Below are positions 8,265 to 14,333 of a stretch of DNA of 33,610 nucleotides, piece after piece. The DNA is from Hyphomonadaceae bacterium. Lineage in GTDB: Bacteria; Pseudomonadota; Alphaproteobacteria; Rhizobiales; Hyphomicrobiaceae. A program made the position numbers and the translations under genes. The stretch covers positions 1-33,610 of the forward strand of contig JAIEQJ010000098.1 in NCBI GenBank assembly GCA_019747815.1, written 5' to 3'. Each line of letters opens with the position of its first letter. Within the stretch, counting starts at the first letter, position 1. The notes under the pieces were generated by a model. That model was not told the DNA's origin and did not search any database. It saw only the letters and a program-made list of their open reading frames with translations.

Positions 8265-8369
8265 CTACTCGTCGGCCAGCACCCGATCGACGTAGTAGGT
8301 GTTGGCCTCCTCGGTCACCCGCGCGATCCGGTCCTCGAGGGGCTCGAGCTCAATGACGTGCTCTTCCAT
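8265..8369 (-). CDS. Putative RiPP precursor peptide, 34 residues
   Basis: A short acidic peptide starting MEEHVIELEPLEDRIARV, followed by TEEANTYY and ending VDRVLADE. The ATG at 8369 is chosen because GAGG lies 6-7 nt upstream; an in-frame ATG at 8381 would add four residues (MRFQ) but has no ribosome site. Charge is strongly negative (ten Asp/Glu). A helical leader of about 18 residues is plausible, followed by a possible core at Glu20-Glu21-Ala-Asn23 or at the C-terminal Glu34. The strongest support for coding is the clean ribosome site, the stop placed 50 nt before an RRE-E1 enzyme, and the intervening hairpin. It has no cysteine, so lanthipeptide or thiazole chemistry is unlikely. What is made and whether it is exported are unknown. 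Confidence 0.7.
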   Translation of the reverse strand: MEEHVIELEPLEDRIARVTEEANTYYVDRVLADE

Positions 8370-8746
8370 CTGAAACCTCATTGTGAGTTGGCAATTCGTG
8401 TTGGCAGTCTCAAGAGTATGACTTGAGAAGTCGACATTAACATTGAATTTGAGACGATGCCAGACCTTCCCACGTCTGGACATCGCAGCGATGGATCACG
8501 GCCGGCGCCGTCTCGCGACGAGAACCGTCGCGCTTCTTGTAGGCGGCTCGTGCCGGCGCAGCGGCAGACGCCCCCGAGCGCAAGGAAGGACGCAAAGGAC
8601 AAGGCAGCAAGCAAGCGAGGAAGTAAGCATTGCATTCAGGGCATCAGGAGGCCAAGGTGGTTGCCTGTGGTCGAGGATATGTCCCAGGATCGACCCGGTC
8701 CTTGCGGCCGGATGTCGGTGACGTTGGCAGCGCTTGGAGGCCAGCC
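8370..8746. other. Divergent intergenic region between peptide gene and cydB
   Basis: About 377 bp with no other supportable gene; open frames here (for example minus-strand 8378-8635 or plus-strand 8457-8762) have no ribosome site or family-like sequence. It must hold the promoters of both the peptide cassette (leftward) and cydB (rightward). The AT-richer part, 8395-8455, carries the TTGAGA half-sites described separately. I do not see a convincing -35/-10 pair for cydB. Confidence 0.6.
8402..8462. promoter_or_regulatory. Cluster of TTGAGA half-sites upstream of the peptide gene
   Basis: TTGAGA occurs at 8423-8428 and 8449-8454, and in reverse (TCTCAA) at 8408-8413. The first pair forms CTCAAG-7 nt-CTTGAG (8409-8427). 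The outer pair extends to TGGCAGTCTCAA (8402-8413) against TTGAGACgaTGCCA (8449-8462), a 12-bp match with a 2-nt bulge. The cluster lies 33-93 nt upstream of the peptide ATG, where an operator would act. The cognate regulator is not in the window. Confidence 0.5.
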
Positions 8747-9760
8747 TTGCTCGATCTTCTGACGGACCTTGCCTTCATCTGGGCGGCGCTGATCGCCTTC
8801 GCCGTGCTTGCCTACGTGCTGTTCGACGGCTTCGATCTGGGCATCGGCATCCTGTTCCCGTTCCTGGCGGACGATCACGATCGCGACCAGGCCATGAACT
8901 CCGTGGCACCCGTGTGGGACGGCAACGAAACCTGGCTCATCCTCGGCGGCGGTGGGCTGCTGGCCGCGTTTCCACTGGCCTATGCCGTGGTGATGCCGGC
9001 CCTCTACGCGCCGATCACGGCCATGCTTCTGGGCCTCGTCTTTCGCGGCGTGGCGTTCGAGTTCCGCTGGCGCACACAGCACCGCAAGTACCTGTGGGAC
9101 TGGTCGTTCGCGCTCGGCTCGCTGGTTGCCGCCATCGCCCAGGGCATTGCGCTTGGCGCGCTCATCCAGGGCATCCCGGTCGCCAATCGCGCCTATGCCG
9201 GCGGCTGGTGGAACTGGCTCACCTGGTTCAGCCTGATCACCGGCCTCGCGCTGGCGATCGGCTATGCGTTGCTCGGCGCCACATGGCTCATCCTGAAGAC
9301 CAGCGGCGAGTTGCAGGAGCAGGCCCGCCGCTTCGCCTGGATCACCGGGCTCGGCACGCTGGCGCTGATCGGCCTCGTCAGCCTCATCACACCCTTCCTA
9401 GACCCCATCTTCATGCAGCGCTGGTTCGCCTGGCCAGCCATCCTCTATACGGCCCCCGTACCGATCTTCGTGGCGCTGGCCGCCCTGGCCCTGTTCTGGG
9501 GTCTCCGCCGCCGGCGCGAGGCCATGCCGTTCCTGGCCGCCATCGCGCTGTTCGTTTTGTCCTACATCGGGCTCGGCATCAGCTTCTATCCCTATGTCGT
9601 GCCGCCCTCGCTCACGATCTGGGATGCGGCCGCACCCGCCAGCAGCCTCAAGTTCCTGCTCGTGGGCGCGCTGGTGCTGATCCCCCTGATCCTGGGCTAC
9701 ACGATCCTCGCCTACTGGGTATTCCGCGGCAAGGTCGACCCCAAGGCGAGCTATCACTGA
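8747..9760 (+). CDS. cydB: Cytochrome bd-type quinol oxidase subunit II (CioB type)
   Basis: A 337-residue membrane protein, the structural partner of CydA. The start is the TTG at 8747, giving MLDLLTDLAFIWAALIAF: GGAGG lies 6 nt upstream and this matches where the family begins. The upstream in-frame ATG at 8630 would add 39 residues of unlikely sequence. The family signature LFDGFDLGIGILFPF is near residue 25-39, followed by VWDGNETWLILGGGGLLAAFP and VFRGVAFEFR; eight to nine transmembrane helices follow. It is separated from cydA by 1.77 kb of opposite-strand genes, so it needs its own promoter. The small DUF2474 gene overlaps its stop by one base. Confidence 0.95.
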   Translation: MLDLLTDLAFIWAALIAFAVLAYVLFDGFDLGIGILFPFLADDHDRDQAMNSVAPVWDGNETWLILGGGGLLAAFPLAYAVVMPALYAPITAMLLGLVFRGVAFEFRWRTQHRKYLWDWSFALGSLVAAIAQGIALGALIQGIPVANRAYAGGWWNWLTWFSLITGLALAIGYALLGATWLILKTSGELQEQARRFAWITGLGTLALIGLVSLITPFLDPIFMQRWFAWPAILYTAPVPIFVALAALALFWGLRRRREAMPFLAAIALFVLSYIGLGISFYPYVVPPSLTIWDAAAPASSLKFLLVGALVLIPLILGYTILAYWVFRGKVDPKASYH

Positions 9761-9885
9761 TGGCTGGCCGTGGCGGCAGCCGCCGCACGCTCGGCACCCG
9801 CCTGCTGTGGTTCGCCGGGCTGTGGCTCGCCGGCGTCCTCGCCGTCGGCGCCGTCGCGTTCCTGATCCGCAGCACCCTGCTCTGA
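9760..9885 (+). CDS. DUF2474-type small membrane subunit of the bd oxidase
   Basis: A 41-residue single-span protein: a basic N-terminus (MAGRGGSRRTLGTR) and one helix (LLWFAGLWLAGVLAVGAVAF) followed by LIRSTLL. The W-x4-W-x-AGV pattern and the IR near the end fit DUF2474 proteins found after CioAB genes, comparable in role to CydX, which stabilises the oxidase haem site. The ATG shares its first base with the cydB stop (TGATG), so translation is coupled. Length and position support the call. Confidence 0.85.
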   Translation: MAGRGGSRRTLGTRLLWFAGLWLAGVLAVGAVAFLIRSTLL

Positions 9886-10054
9886 TGCCGTTTGCGGCGA
9901 GGGCTGGACGGTTTTCGTTCCACAGCCCCTGGCAGGGCAGCAGACCACCCCCACCCGCGGCATTCCACCTCCGCGGCAGAGCAGGTGCGAACGGCGGGCA
10001 TGGCGTGCTATAGGAGTGCCGCGCTGCGCCGAACCCTCGGCGCCGCGCCGACCA

Positions 10055-10130
10055 GGCCCCGTAGCTCAGCGGATAGAGCACCTGATTCCTAATCAGGGGG
10101 TCGCAGGTTCAAGTCCTGCCGGGGTCGCCA
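10055..10130 (+). tRNA. tRNA-Arg (anticodon CCT)
   Basis: A complete cloverleaf. The acceptor stem GGCCCCG pairs with CGGGGTC, the D-arm contains TAGCTCAGC, the anticodon stem CCTGA/TCAGG holds loop TTCCTAA with anticodon CCT at 10088-10090, the T-arm is GCAGG-TTCAAGT-CCTGC, the discriminator is G and CCA is encoded at 10128-10130. It decodes AGG. A possible -10 (TATAGG) lies about 40 nt upstream. Confidence 0.97.
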
Positions 10131-10137
10131 CTTCGGT

Positions 10138-10156
10138 ACTGTCCGACCCGGACAGT
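10138..10156 (+). terminator. 8-bp hairpin just after tRNA-Arg
   Basis: ACTGTCCG at 10138-10145 pairs exactly with 10149-10156 around an ACC loop, 7 nt after the CCA. It may define the 3' end of the tRNA transcript. There is no T-tract. Confidence 0.4.
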
Positions 10157-10280
10157 CGCACAACGACCGCCAACAGGGGACTCTCAGCTCGGCTTCGGCG
10201 GGTTTTCCCCTGTGGCGGGACGCATTGCATGCGCGACGATGCATCGCGTGGGCACGCGCATCGGGACGCGGGCAAGTGCC

Positions 10281-10460
10281 ATGACCGACGTGAACCAGAT
10301 CGTCGTCTCCGACATGATTGCGCGTGGCTGGGAGAACTTTCTCGCCCGTCCCGAGGGACCGCTCAATATTCGGTTCAGTCTCCAGCCCACCATCGCCGCC
10401 GCCATGGCGCTGCGCACCGGCATCAGGGACGCAAGAGAAGGCCGCCCTGCCTTTCTGTGG
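10281..10460 (+). pseudogene. N-terminal remnant of a small conserved hypothetical protein
   Basis: From the ATG at 10281 about 60 residues read as a protein: VSDMIARGWENFLARPEGPL, then NIRFSLQPTIAAAMALRTGI and RDAREGRPAFLWAA. This resembles small (about 90-110 residue) conserved proteins with the same QPxIAxxxAxRxGxRDAxxGxPAFLW pattern, which I recall continuing into a hydrophobic second helix. Here the similarity ends abruptly after FLWAA near 10460 and the frame goes on as arginine- and serine-rich junk to 10562. I infer truncation by recombination just downstream of the tRNA gene. The family is not named with confidence. Confidence 0.55.
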
Positions 10461-10465
10461 GCTGC

Positions 10466-10716
10466 ATGCTTTGGATGCCGCCGAATAAGCTGCGCGCGGG
10501 CGACATCGTCCTGGTGGACTCGACCAACTTCACGACCCTTTTCGGTGGAACAGACAGCTTGAAGAACTTCTGGCTCAATCTGGCTCGGATGAAGGGGCCC
10601 TGAGCAACGAGGGCTTCGGATGGCTCGTCCGGCAGGCCGGGCTGGCGCCAAGCATTGAAGCGCTCGATCCCTTGCTGCTACCGGTGTGGTGGTCGGCCAG
10701 CCCTTTGGGTTGCAGC
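10466..10716 (+). pseudogene. Unrecognised coding remnant with frameshift
   Basis: One frame from 10466 gives MPPNKLRAGDIVLVDSTNF, then TTLFGGTDSLKNFWLNLARM, and stops at 10603. Continuing in a second frame from about 10597 gives LSNEGFGWLVRQAGLAPSIE and ALDPLLLPVWWSAS. Both pieces look protein-like but join only through a frameshift, and neither has a ribosome site. I do not recognise the protein. With the remnant before it, this fills the roughly 600 bp between the tRNA and the next intact gene. Confidence 0.35.
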
Positions 10717-10729
10717 CGCAATCCTCGCT

Positions 10730-11500
10730 TCAGCGCTCGACCTCGAATTCATCGATGATGAGCTCCTTGATCTGCCGCCGCAGCAAGATCACGCCCGGAT
10801 CGTCCTCCTGGCGCGGTCTCGGCAGCTCGACCTTGATGTCCGCCTTGATGGTTCCCGGACGCCGCGTCATCACCAGGATGCGGTCCGACAGGGTGATCGC
10901 CTCGTCGATGCTGTGCGTTACGAGCAGGCAGGTTTTTCGCGCCCGCTCCCAGATGCGCACCATCTCCTTCTGCATCAGGCTGCGGTTCTGCGCATCCAGG
11001 GCTGCAAACGGCTCATCCATGAGCAGGATCTGGGGGTTGACCGCCAAGGCGCGCGCGATGGACACACGCTGGCGCATGCCGCCCGAGAGTTGATGCGGAT
11101 AGCGGCGATCAAAACCCGACAGCCCGACCAGGTTGATGTACTCCTTGACGACGCTCTTGCGCTCGTCGCGGGGCACGTTCTTCATCTCCAAGCCGAAGGA
11201 GATGTTCTCCTCAACCGTCAGCCAGTGGAACAGCGCATAGTCCTGGAAGATCATGCTGCGCTCCCAGCCAGGCTTGCCGATTGGCTTGCCGTCGAGCAGC
11301 AGCTCTCCCTCGGTCGGCTGTTCGAACCCTGCAACCATGGTGAGCAGCGTGGTCTTGCCGCAGCCGGAGTGGCCGAGCACCGAGCAGAATTCGTTGTGAT
11401 TGATGGTGAAGTTCACGCTTGAGAGAGCGAGAACGGAGGGATCGTTGGCGCTGTGACCGGCAAATCTCTTGCTCAGTCCGATCGAGGAAAGAACTGCCAT
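10730..11500 (-). CDS. ABC transporter ATPase, nitrate/sulfonate/taurine type (SsuB/TauB-like)
   Basis: A 256-residue ATPase that energises uptake with the permease just upstream. Motifs are intact: Walker A GHSGCGKT (43-50), Q-loop Gln86 in MIFQDYALF, signature LSGGM (138-142), Walker B ILLMDEP (158-164), D-loop LDA, and switch His196 in LVTHSIDEA. The order is last in a minus-strand operon, 17 nt after the permease. The SIDEA motif and permease pairing are characteristic of the SsuB/TauB/NrtD branch. The substrate cannot be told from the ATPase. Confidence 0.92.
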   Translation of the reverse strand: MAVLSSIGLSKRFAGHSANDPSVLALSSVNFTINHNEFCSVLGHSGCGKTTLLTMVAGFEQPTEGELLLDGKPIGKPGWERSMIFQDYALFHWLTVEENISFGLEMKNVPRDERKSVVKEYINLVGLSGFDRRYPHQLSGGMRQRVSIARALAVNPQILLMDEPFAALDAQNRSLMQKEMVRIWERARKTCLLVTHSIDEAITLSDRILVMTRRPGTIKADIKVELPRPRQEDDPGVILLRRQIKELIIDEFEVER

Positions 11501-11517
11501 ATGCGTACCGCTGCCCC

Positions 11518-12336
11518 TCAGGCCGAGAACGTGCGTGACCAGGGCATCGCGCGCCGGCCCAGGTAGCGAATGGCCCGATCGATGATGAGCCCGATCACGC
11601 CGATGGTGATCATGCCGACAATGACGATGTCGGTGCGCAGCAGGGTGCGGGCGTCGTTGATCAGGAAACCGAAGCCGGAGTTGGCGCCGACGAGCTCCGC
11701 GGCGACCAGAGCCATCCAGCCGACGCCGAGGCCGACCCGGATGCCGGTGATGATTTGCGGCAGCGCCGCGCGGAGGACGACGCGCCTCAGCACGCGGCCT
11801 TCCCCCGCACCCAGACAGCGGGCGGCGCGCACCAGGTTCGGCTCGATGTTTTTGACCCCGGAGATCGTGTTCAGAAGAATGGGGAAGAACATGCCGAGAA
11901 AGATGATGAACTGGTTCTGGATGTCACCGATGCCGAACCACAGGATGGACAAGGGGATCCATGCCAGCGGTGGCACCGGTCGCAACACCTCGATCAGCGG
12001 ATCGATCTGGTCGTGAACCGTCTGCGACCAGCCCATTGCGAGTCCGAGAGGGACGGCTGAGAGGGCCCACAGGAACGCAACGAACTCGCGTTTCAGGCTG
12101 TCGCGCATGTGAACGAAAAGCTCACCGGACACGACCAGCTCCCAAAATGCCTGCGTCACGACAGTCGGCGACGGCAGCAGGACAGCGGTTCTCTTGTCGA
12201 GCACGTACATGCTGACGACCTGCCAAAGCACGAGGACGGCGATCAGCAGGCCTAGCGTCCTGAGACGTCTCAAGAGGTGAAAACTCGAGGAGCGCTCCAA
12301 GGGGGCGTTGCCTGCTGTAGCGACAGCGTCAGCCAT
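11518..12336 (-). CDS. ABC transporter permease, nitrate/sulfonate/taurine type
   Basis: A 272-residue inner-membrane permease of the BPD_transp_1 family. The first helix is about 27-45 (LGLLIAVLVLWQVVSMYVL); four to five more follow. The cytoplasmic EAA-like loop that docks the ATPase is at about 170-195 (RAARCLGAGEGRVLRRVVLR then LP). LPSPTVV near 54-60 is typical of SsuC/TauC proteins. It lies between the substrate-binding protein gene (73 nt upstream, with a hairpin between) and the ATPase gene. Confidence 0.92.
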   Translation of the reverse strand: MADAVATAGNAPLERSSSFHLLRRLRTLGLLIAVLVLWQVVSMYVLDKRTAVLLPSPTVVTQAFWELVVSGELFVHMRDSLKREFVAFLWALSAVPLGLAMGWSQTVHDQIDPLIEVLRPVPPLAWIPLSILWFGIGDIQNQFIIFLGMFFPILLNTISGVKNIEPNLVRAARCLGAGEGRVLRRVVLRAALPQIITGIRVGLGVGWMALVAAELVGANSGFGFLINDARTLLRTDIVIVGMITIGVIGLIIDRAIRYLGRRAMPWSRTFSA

Positions 12337-12373
12337 GACGGTCCTTCAGGGATGGTCCTTCAAGGATGCAACG

Positions 12374-12401
12374 CAGGTTCGCCGCCGCAACGGCGAACCT
12401 G
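12374..12401 (-). terminator. 11-bp hairpin between binding-protein and permease genes
   Basis: CAGGTTCGCCG at 12374-12384 pairs exactly with 12391-12401 around a 6-nt loop, 8 nt after the stop of the binding-protein gene. Hairpins at this place commonly stabilise the upstream message or reduce read-through so that the binding protein is in excess over the membrane subunits. Two near-identical GGTCCTTCA copies lie beside it (12340-12362). Confidence 0.6.
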
Positions 12402-12409
12402 GAGCTGCA

Positions 12410-13675
12410 TCATGGATTGAAAGTTTTGCCGCCGAACGACCAAGGCTTGGTGAGATCGCCCTTTTCCGGGAACACCTGAGGGTCCTTGAGATTGATCGGC
12501 GTCGCGTACTCTGGATAGGGCAGCTTTGCCAAATTGCCCTGCCAGTTGGGCGGAAGGAACGGAGGATGCGCAGGTACGGTCCATCCGATCTTGGCAAACG
12601 TCTTGGCCATGTAGCTGGCGTCGACGGAGTTCGCCATGTCCGCGGCCTTGAGTGGACGCTGGATCCGCTTCTGCTTGTAGAGCCAGTCGAAGATCGGCTC
12701 GTTGGCCTCGCCCCAGAACTTGGCATGCGGATAGACGAAAGTGGGCTTGTAGAGGACGTTGTAAGTCCGGGTTTGCTGCGTGAGGATCGCTGCCGAGAAG
12801 TTCTTGAGGCTTGGATCGCCCTGCAGATGCTTGACCGTGCCCTCCACGTTGAGGCGCGTCCACAGGAGCGACTCGACATAGGCATCGCTGATCGCCTGGA
12901 CGACATCAGGCACGTTGTCGATCAGCTCCTGCAGCACGACGAGGTTCCCCTCGTACATGTTGTAGGGATAGATCGAGTCGATCATCTTTCCATTCTTGCG
13001 CTCTTGCAGGATCACGCTGGCGCCCGCGTCCCACGGCACGACCGCGTCGATGCCCTTGGGCAGCGCCATCTGCTCCCCGATCGGCATGTTCTTGAGGATC
13101 ACGTCCTTGCCCATCTCGAGGCCCGCCACGTTGGCCGCCATCTGGAAGTAGAACTCGGCCGACGAGCCCGTGACGATGCCGATCGTGGCGGCAGGCTTGG
13201 AGCCCTTGAAGTCCTTGAGGCTCGCGATCTTGCTGTCGGTTGGCACGATGGTGGCGTGCAGGATGTTCGGCGTCAGGATGGCGATAGCCTTGACCGGCAC
13301 CTGCTTGTCGAGCAGCGACGTATAGGGAAAGTTGCCGCTGCTCGCGACTTGGAAGCGCGACGACACCAGCACTTCGTTGACGGCGGGGCCGGAGCCGAAC
13401 GCCTGCCACTTGCCCTCGATGCCGCGCTTGGCGAGCAGGCCCTCCTTGTCCATGACGATGTGGGCGTTGTTCTGGCCCGACCAGGGTGCCTGGAAGGCGA
13501 GTTGCAGCGGCCACCAGCCCTTCTGCTTCAGCCAGGCGACCGACTTGTCCGAGACCTTGTCATAGGGCTGCGGCCAGCCCCACTGGGTGAACTGCTGGGC
13601 CTGCGCCGCGATGGTCAGGCTGACCAGAGCAACGGCAGCTGCAAATCCGTGCCTGCACGCTTTCAAGATTGCCAT
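12410..13675 (-). CDS. Periplasmic substrate-binding protein, NMT1/SsuA-like
   Basis: A 421-residue exported protein. The start is the ATG at 13675, because GGGGAGGA lies about 6 nt upstream; the longer frame from 13711 adds 12 residues with no ribosome site. A Sec signal peptide (MAILKACRHGFAAAVALVSL, TIAAQAQ) ends near residue 24. The mature part shows the NMT1/SsuA-type pattern: NAHIVMDKEGLLAKRGIEGK, then GSGPAVNEVLVSSRFQVASS and TIGIVTGSSAEFYFQMAAN. It is longer than typical SsuA (about 320) through a C-terminal extension. It leads the transporter operon and has its own promoter. The ligand is unknown; sulfonate or other organic acid uptake is inferred from family only. Confidence 0.87.
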   Translation of the reverse strand: MAILKACRHGFAAAVALVSLTIAAQAQQFTQWGWPQPYDKVSDKSVAWLKQKGWWPLQLAFQAPWSGQNNAHIVMDKEGLLAKRGIEGKWQAFGSGPAVNEVLVSSRFQVASSGNFPYTSLLDKQVPVKAIAILTPNILHATIVPTDSKIASLKDFKGSKPAATIGIVTGSSAEFYFQMAANVAGLEMGKDVILKNMPIGEQMALPKGIDAVVPWDAGASVILQERKNGKMIDSIYPYNMYEGNLVVLQELIDNVPDVVQAISDAYVESLLWTRLNVEGTVKHLQGDPSLKNFSAAILTQQTRTYNVLYKPTFVYPHAKFWGEANEPIFDWLYKQKRIQRPLKAADMANSVDASYMAKTFAKIGWTVPAHPPFLPPNWQGNLAKLPYPEYATPINLKDPQVFPEKGDLTKPWSFGGKTFNP

Positions 13676-13739
13676 CCGTGTCCTCCCCTCGCTTCGACCC
13701 TTCCTAGCCACACGTCATGTGTGCTGGTGATCGTTCTGC

Positions 13740-13777
13740 GATACGAATAGTATCAAAATTTGCACCTATTGGGTCAA
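13740..13777 (-). promoter_or_regulatory. Sigma70-like promoter with overlapping palindrome for the ABC operon
   Basis: On the minus strand TTGACC (13777-13772) is separated by exactly 17 nt from GATACT (13754-13749), close to the consensus -35/-10. The palindrome GATAC-GAATA-GTATC (13740-13754) overlaps the -10, so a bound regulator would block transcription. The predicted leader to the ATG at 13675 is about 65 nt and contains a second small palindrome, CACAC-GTCAT-GTGTG (13709-13723). Confidence 0.6.
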
Positions 13778-13816
13778 GTTTCGTCATGTCGCACGGTTTT
13801 TTCGGCCGTGATTGCA

Positions 13817-14308
13817 CTACGCTGACTCGATCAGGAACAAAATCTGATCGAATTCGACCAGATCTCCGTTGGCGGGCAGGATCTGGGCGATCTGGCCGTC
13901 GGTGTCGGCGCTGATGGTGGTGAAGAGCTTCATGACCTCGATCAGGCAGAGTGGATCGCCGCGCTTGACCAGGCTTCCCACCTCGACGAACGGCGGGTCC
14001 TTGGGCGAAGGAGCGCGATAGAACGACCCCAGCATCGGAGCCCGGATCGAATGTTGCGACGACTGTGGGGCTGCCGTCGCGGGCGCCGCCTTGGGACGCG
14101 CCGGCTCCTGTGCGGCACGGGCAGCGGGCGTGGCGCGCACCGGCGATGGCGCCGGCCCCGCCATCGGTGGCAACGGCTCCGGCGCGCTGCCGCGGCCGGC
14201 CCGGCGCACGTGCATTTTGGCGCCGTCCACCTCGATGGAGATCTCATCGAGCCCACTGGCATCGATGATCTTCAGGATCTCTGCGACGTCCTTGTAGGTC
14301 AGTGGCAC
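13817..14308 (-). CDS. Biotin carboxyl carrier protein (AccB-like)
   Basis: A 163-residue protein starting at GTG 14308 (AAGGAG about 10 nt upstream); the longer frame to 14380 adds basic residues not seen in the family. The N-terminal helix-rich part (TYKDVAEILKIIDASGLDEI) is AccB-like. A Pro/Ala-rich linker follows (about 45-85), then the biotinyl domain (about 88-162) with the biotin lysine in EVMKLF and the closing GDLVEFDQILFLIE. It carries CO2 between the biotin carboxylase and the carboxyltransferase encoded upstream on the same strand, 25 nt after the latter. It is distinct from fatty-acid AccB by context, because the transferase partner is of the HMGL type rather than AccAD. Confidence 0.85.
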   Translation of the reverse strand: MPLTYKDVAEILKIIDASGLDEISIEVDGAKMHVRRAGRGSAPEPLPPMAGPAPSPVRATPAARAAQEPARPKAAPATAAPQSSQHSIRAPMLGSFYRAPSPKDPPFVEVGSLVKRGDPLCLIEVMKLFTTISADTDGQIAQILPANGDLVEFDQILFLIESA

Positions 14309-14333
14309 GGTGCGTCTTCTCCTTGTCGCAGCC

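Noticed and set aside
8378-8635. Second small minus-strand gene upstream of the peptide (85 codons)
   Set aside because: It overlaps the peptide's promoter region, lacks a ribosome site, and its cysteine/arginine-rich sequence shows no signal peptide that convinces.
8630-8746. N-terminal 39-residue extension of cydB from the ATG at 8630
   Set aside because: The extension does not resemble CydB, and a TTG at 8747 with an ideal GGAGG starts exactly where the family begins.
12308-13750. 480-codon plus-strand frame antisense to the binding-protein gene
   Set aside because: It is the shadow of a well-supported NMT1/SsuA-like gene with signal peptide, ribosome site and promoter; the antisense product has no family features.
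13783-13816. Possible terminator CACGG-9 nt-CCGTG after the accB-like gene
   Set aside because: The stem is only five base pairs and the T-run lies in the loop, not after the stem.
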